Source of the DNA: Candidatus Thiosymbion sp.
GTDB lineage: Bacteria > Pseudomonadota > Gammaproteobacteria > Chromatiales > Chromatiaceae
NCBI GenBank assembly: GCA_018435665.1
Contig: JAHDND010000129.1
Coordinates: forward strand, 1-33,288
Direction of reading: 5' to 3'
Length of the DNA: 33,288 nt
A program made the translations under genes and the position numbers. This document shows, piece by piece, positions 33,250 through 33,288 of the stretch; within the stretch, counting starts at the first letter, position 1, and every line of letters starts with the position of its first letter. Below the pieces are notes generated by a model, which saw only the letters and a list, made by a program, of their open reading frames with translations, was not told the origin of the DNA and did no database searches.

Positions 33250-33288
33250 AACCCGATCCACTGCGCTGACGGTCGTTCCCGGCCCGGT
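33218..33288 (+). CDS. Start of a coupled gene, cut by window edge
   Basis: ATG 33218 follows a near-perfect Shine-Dalgarno (AAAAGGAGG, 33205-33213). The frame stays open to the window end (MNQLTFHPPGETRSTALTVV...). It overlaps the sulfatase's last 32 bases, so the two are probably translated together. Too little is visible to name it; a sulfatase partner or maturase is a guess. Confidence 0.6.
   Translation, partial: MNQLTFHPPGETRSTALTVVPGP

Overview
The window looks like a chromosomal segment of a high-GC gammaproteobacterium. A Chromatiales (purple sulfur bacterium) relative is my best guess, from the strongly GC-biased third codon positions, the gene types, and the mix of anaerobic respiration, c-di-GMP signalling and accessory genes. 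This placement is inference; there is no rRNA or marker gene here. Two stretches are visibly less GC-rich than the rest, the peptide precursor/methyltransferase block (about 4.2-6.8 kb) and the sulfatase block (about 31.1-33.3 kb), and both look like accessory or transferred DNA.

Layout. (1) 0.3-4.1 kb: a frdCAB fumarate reductase operon of the di-heme Wolinella type, with a near-perfect FNR-type box (TTGACGGAAATCAA) just upstream. (2) 4.2-13.2 kb: a RiPP-like island. It has a degraded AAA-ATPase gene, then a precursor with a nitrile-hydratase-type (NHLP) leader and a 55-residue uncharged, cysteine-free core of X-Gly-Gly triplets with Asn recurring every sixth residue. A repeat-rich 473-bp gap and a methyltransferase with a C-terminal winged-helix-like domain follow. 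Convergent to these lies a tightly overlapping export operon: HlyD adaptor, peptidase-containing ABC transporter and second NHLM-type ABC transporter. (3) 13.4-14.2 kb: an RHH antitoxin/PIN toxin pair with a paired palindromic operator. (4) 14.3-18.7 kb: a zinc-uptake locus (small His/Cys membrane protein, outer-membrane barrel, ZnuA, ZnuC, ZnuB). (5) 18.9-20.7 kb: a lone V-type ATPase subunit I. (6) 21.0-26.6 kb: a MASE1-CHASE-PAS-GGDEF-EAL protein and an MscS-type channel. (7) 26.6-31.1 kb: a palindromic intergenic repeat, a small hemerythrin-like protein, a parE remnant, and a response regulator/hybrid histidine kinase pair preceded by two 15-bp direct repeats at a 21-bp period. (8) 31.4 kb to the end: a Tat-exported sulfatase and the start of a translationally coupled gene.

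The main candidate for an undescribed system is the NHLP-leader/Gly-Asn-repeat peptide. The leader and the HlyD/ABC1/ABC2 set are standard proteusin-type secretion parts. The core has no Cys, no charged residue and only one Ser and one Thr, so lanthionine or azole chemistry is nearly excluded. The only modifying enzyme nearby is a methyltransferase. The N-X5-N spacing recalls polytheonamide-type peptides, in which Asn side chains are N-methylated, while the X-Gly-Gly triplets also recall polyglycine-II folds. Either would be unusual for this precursor class.
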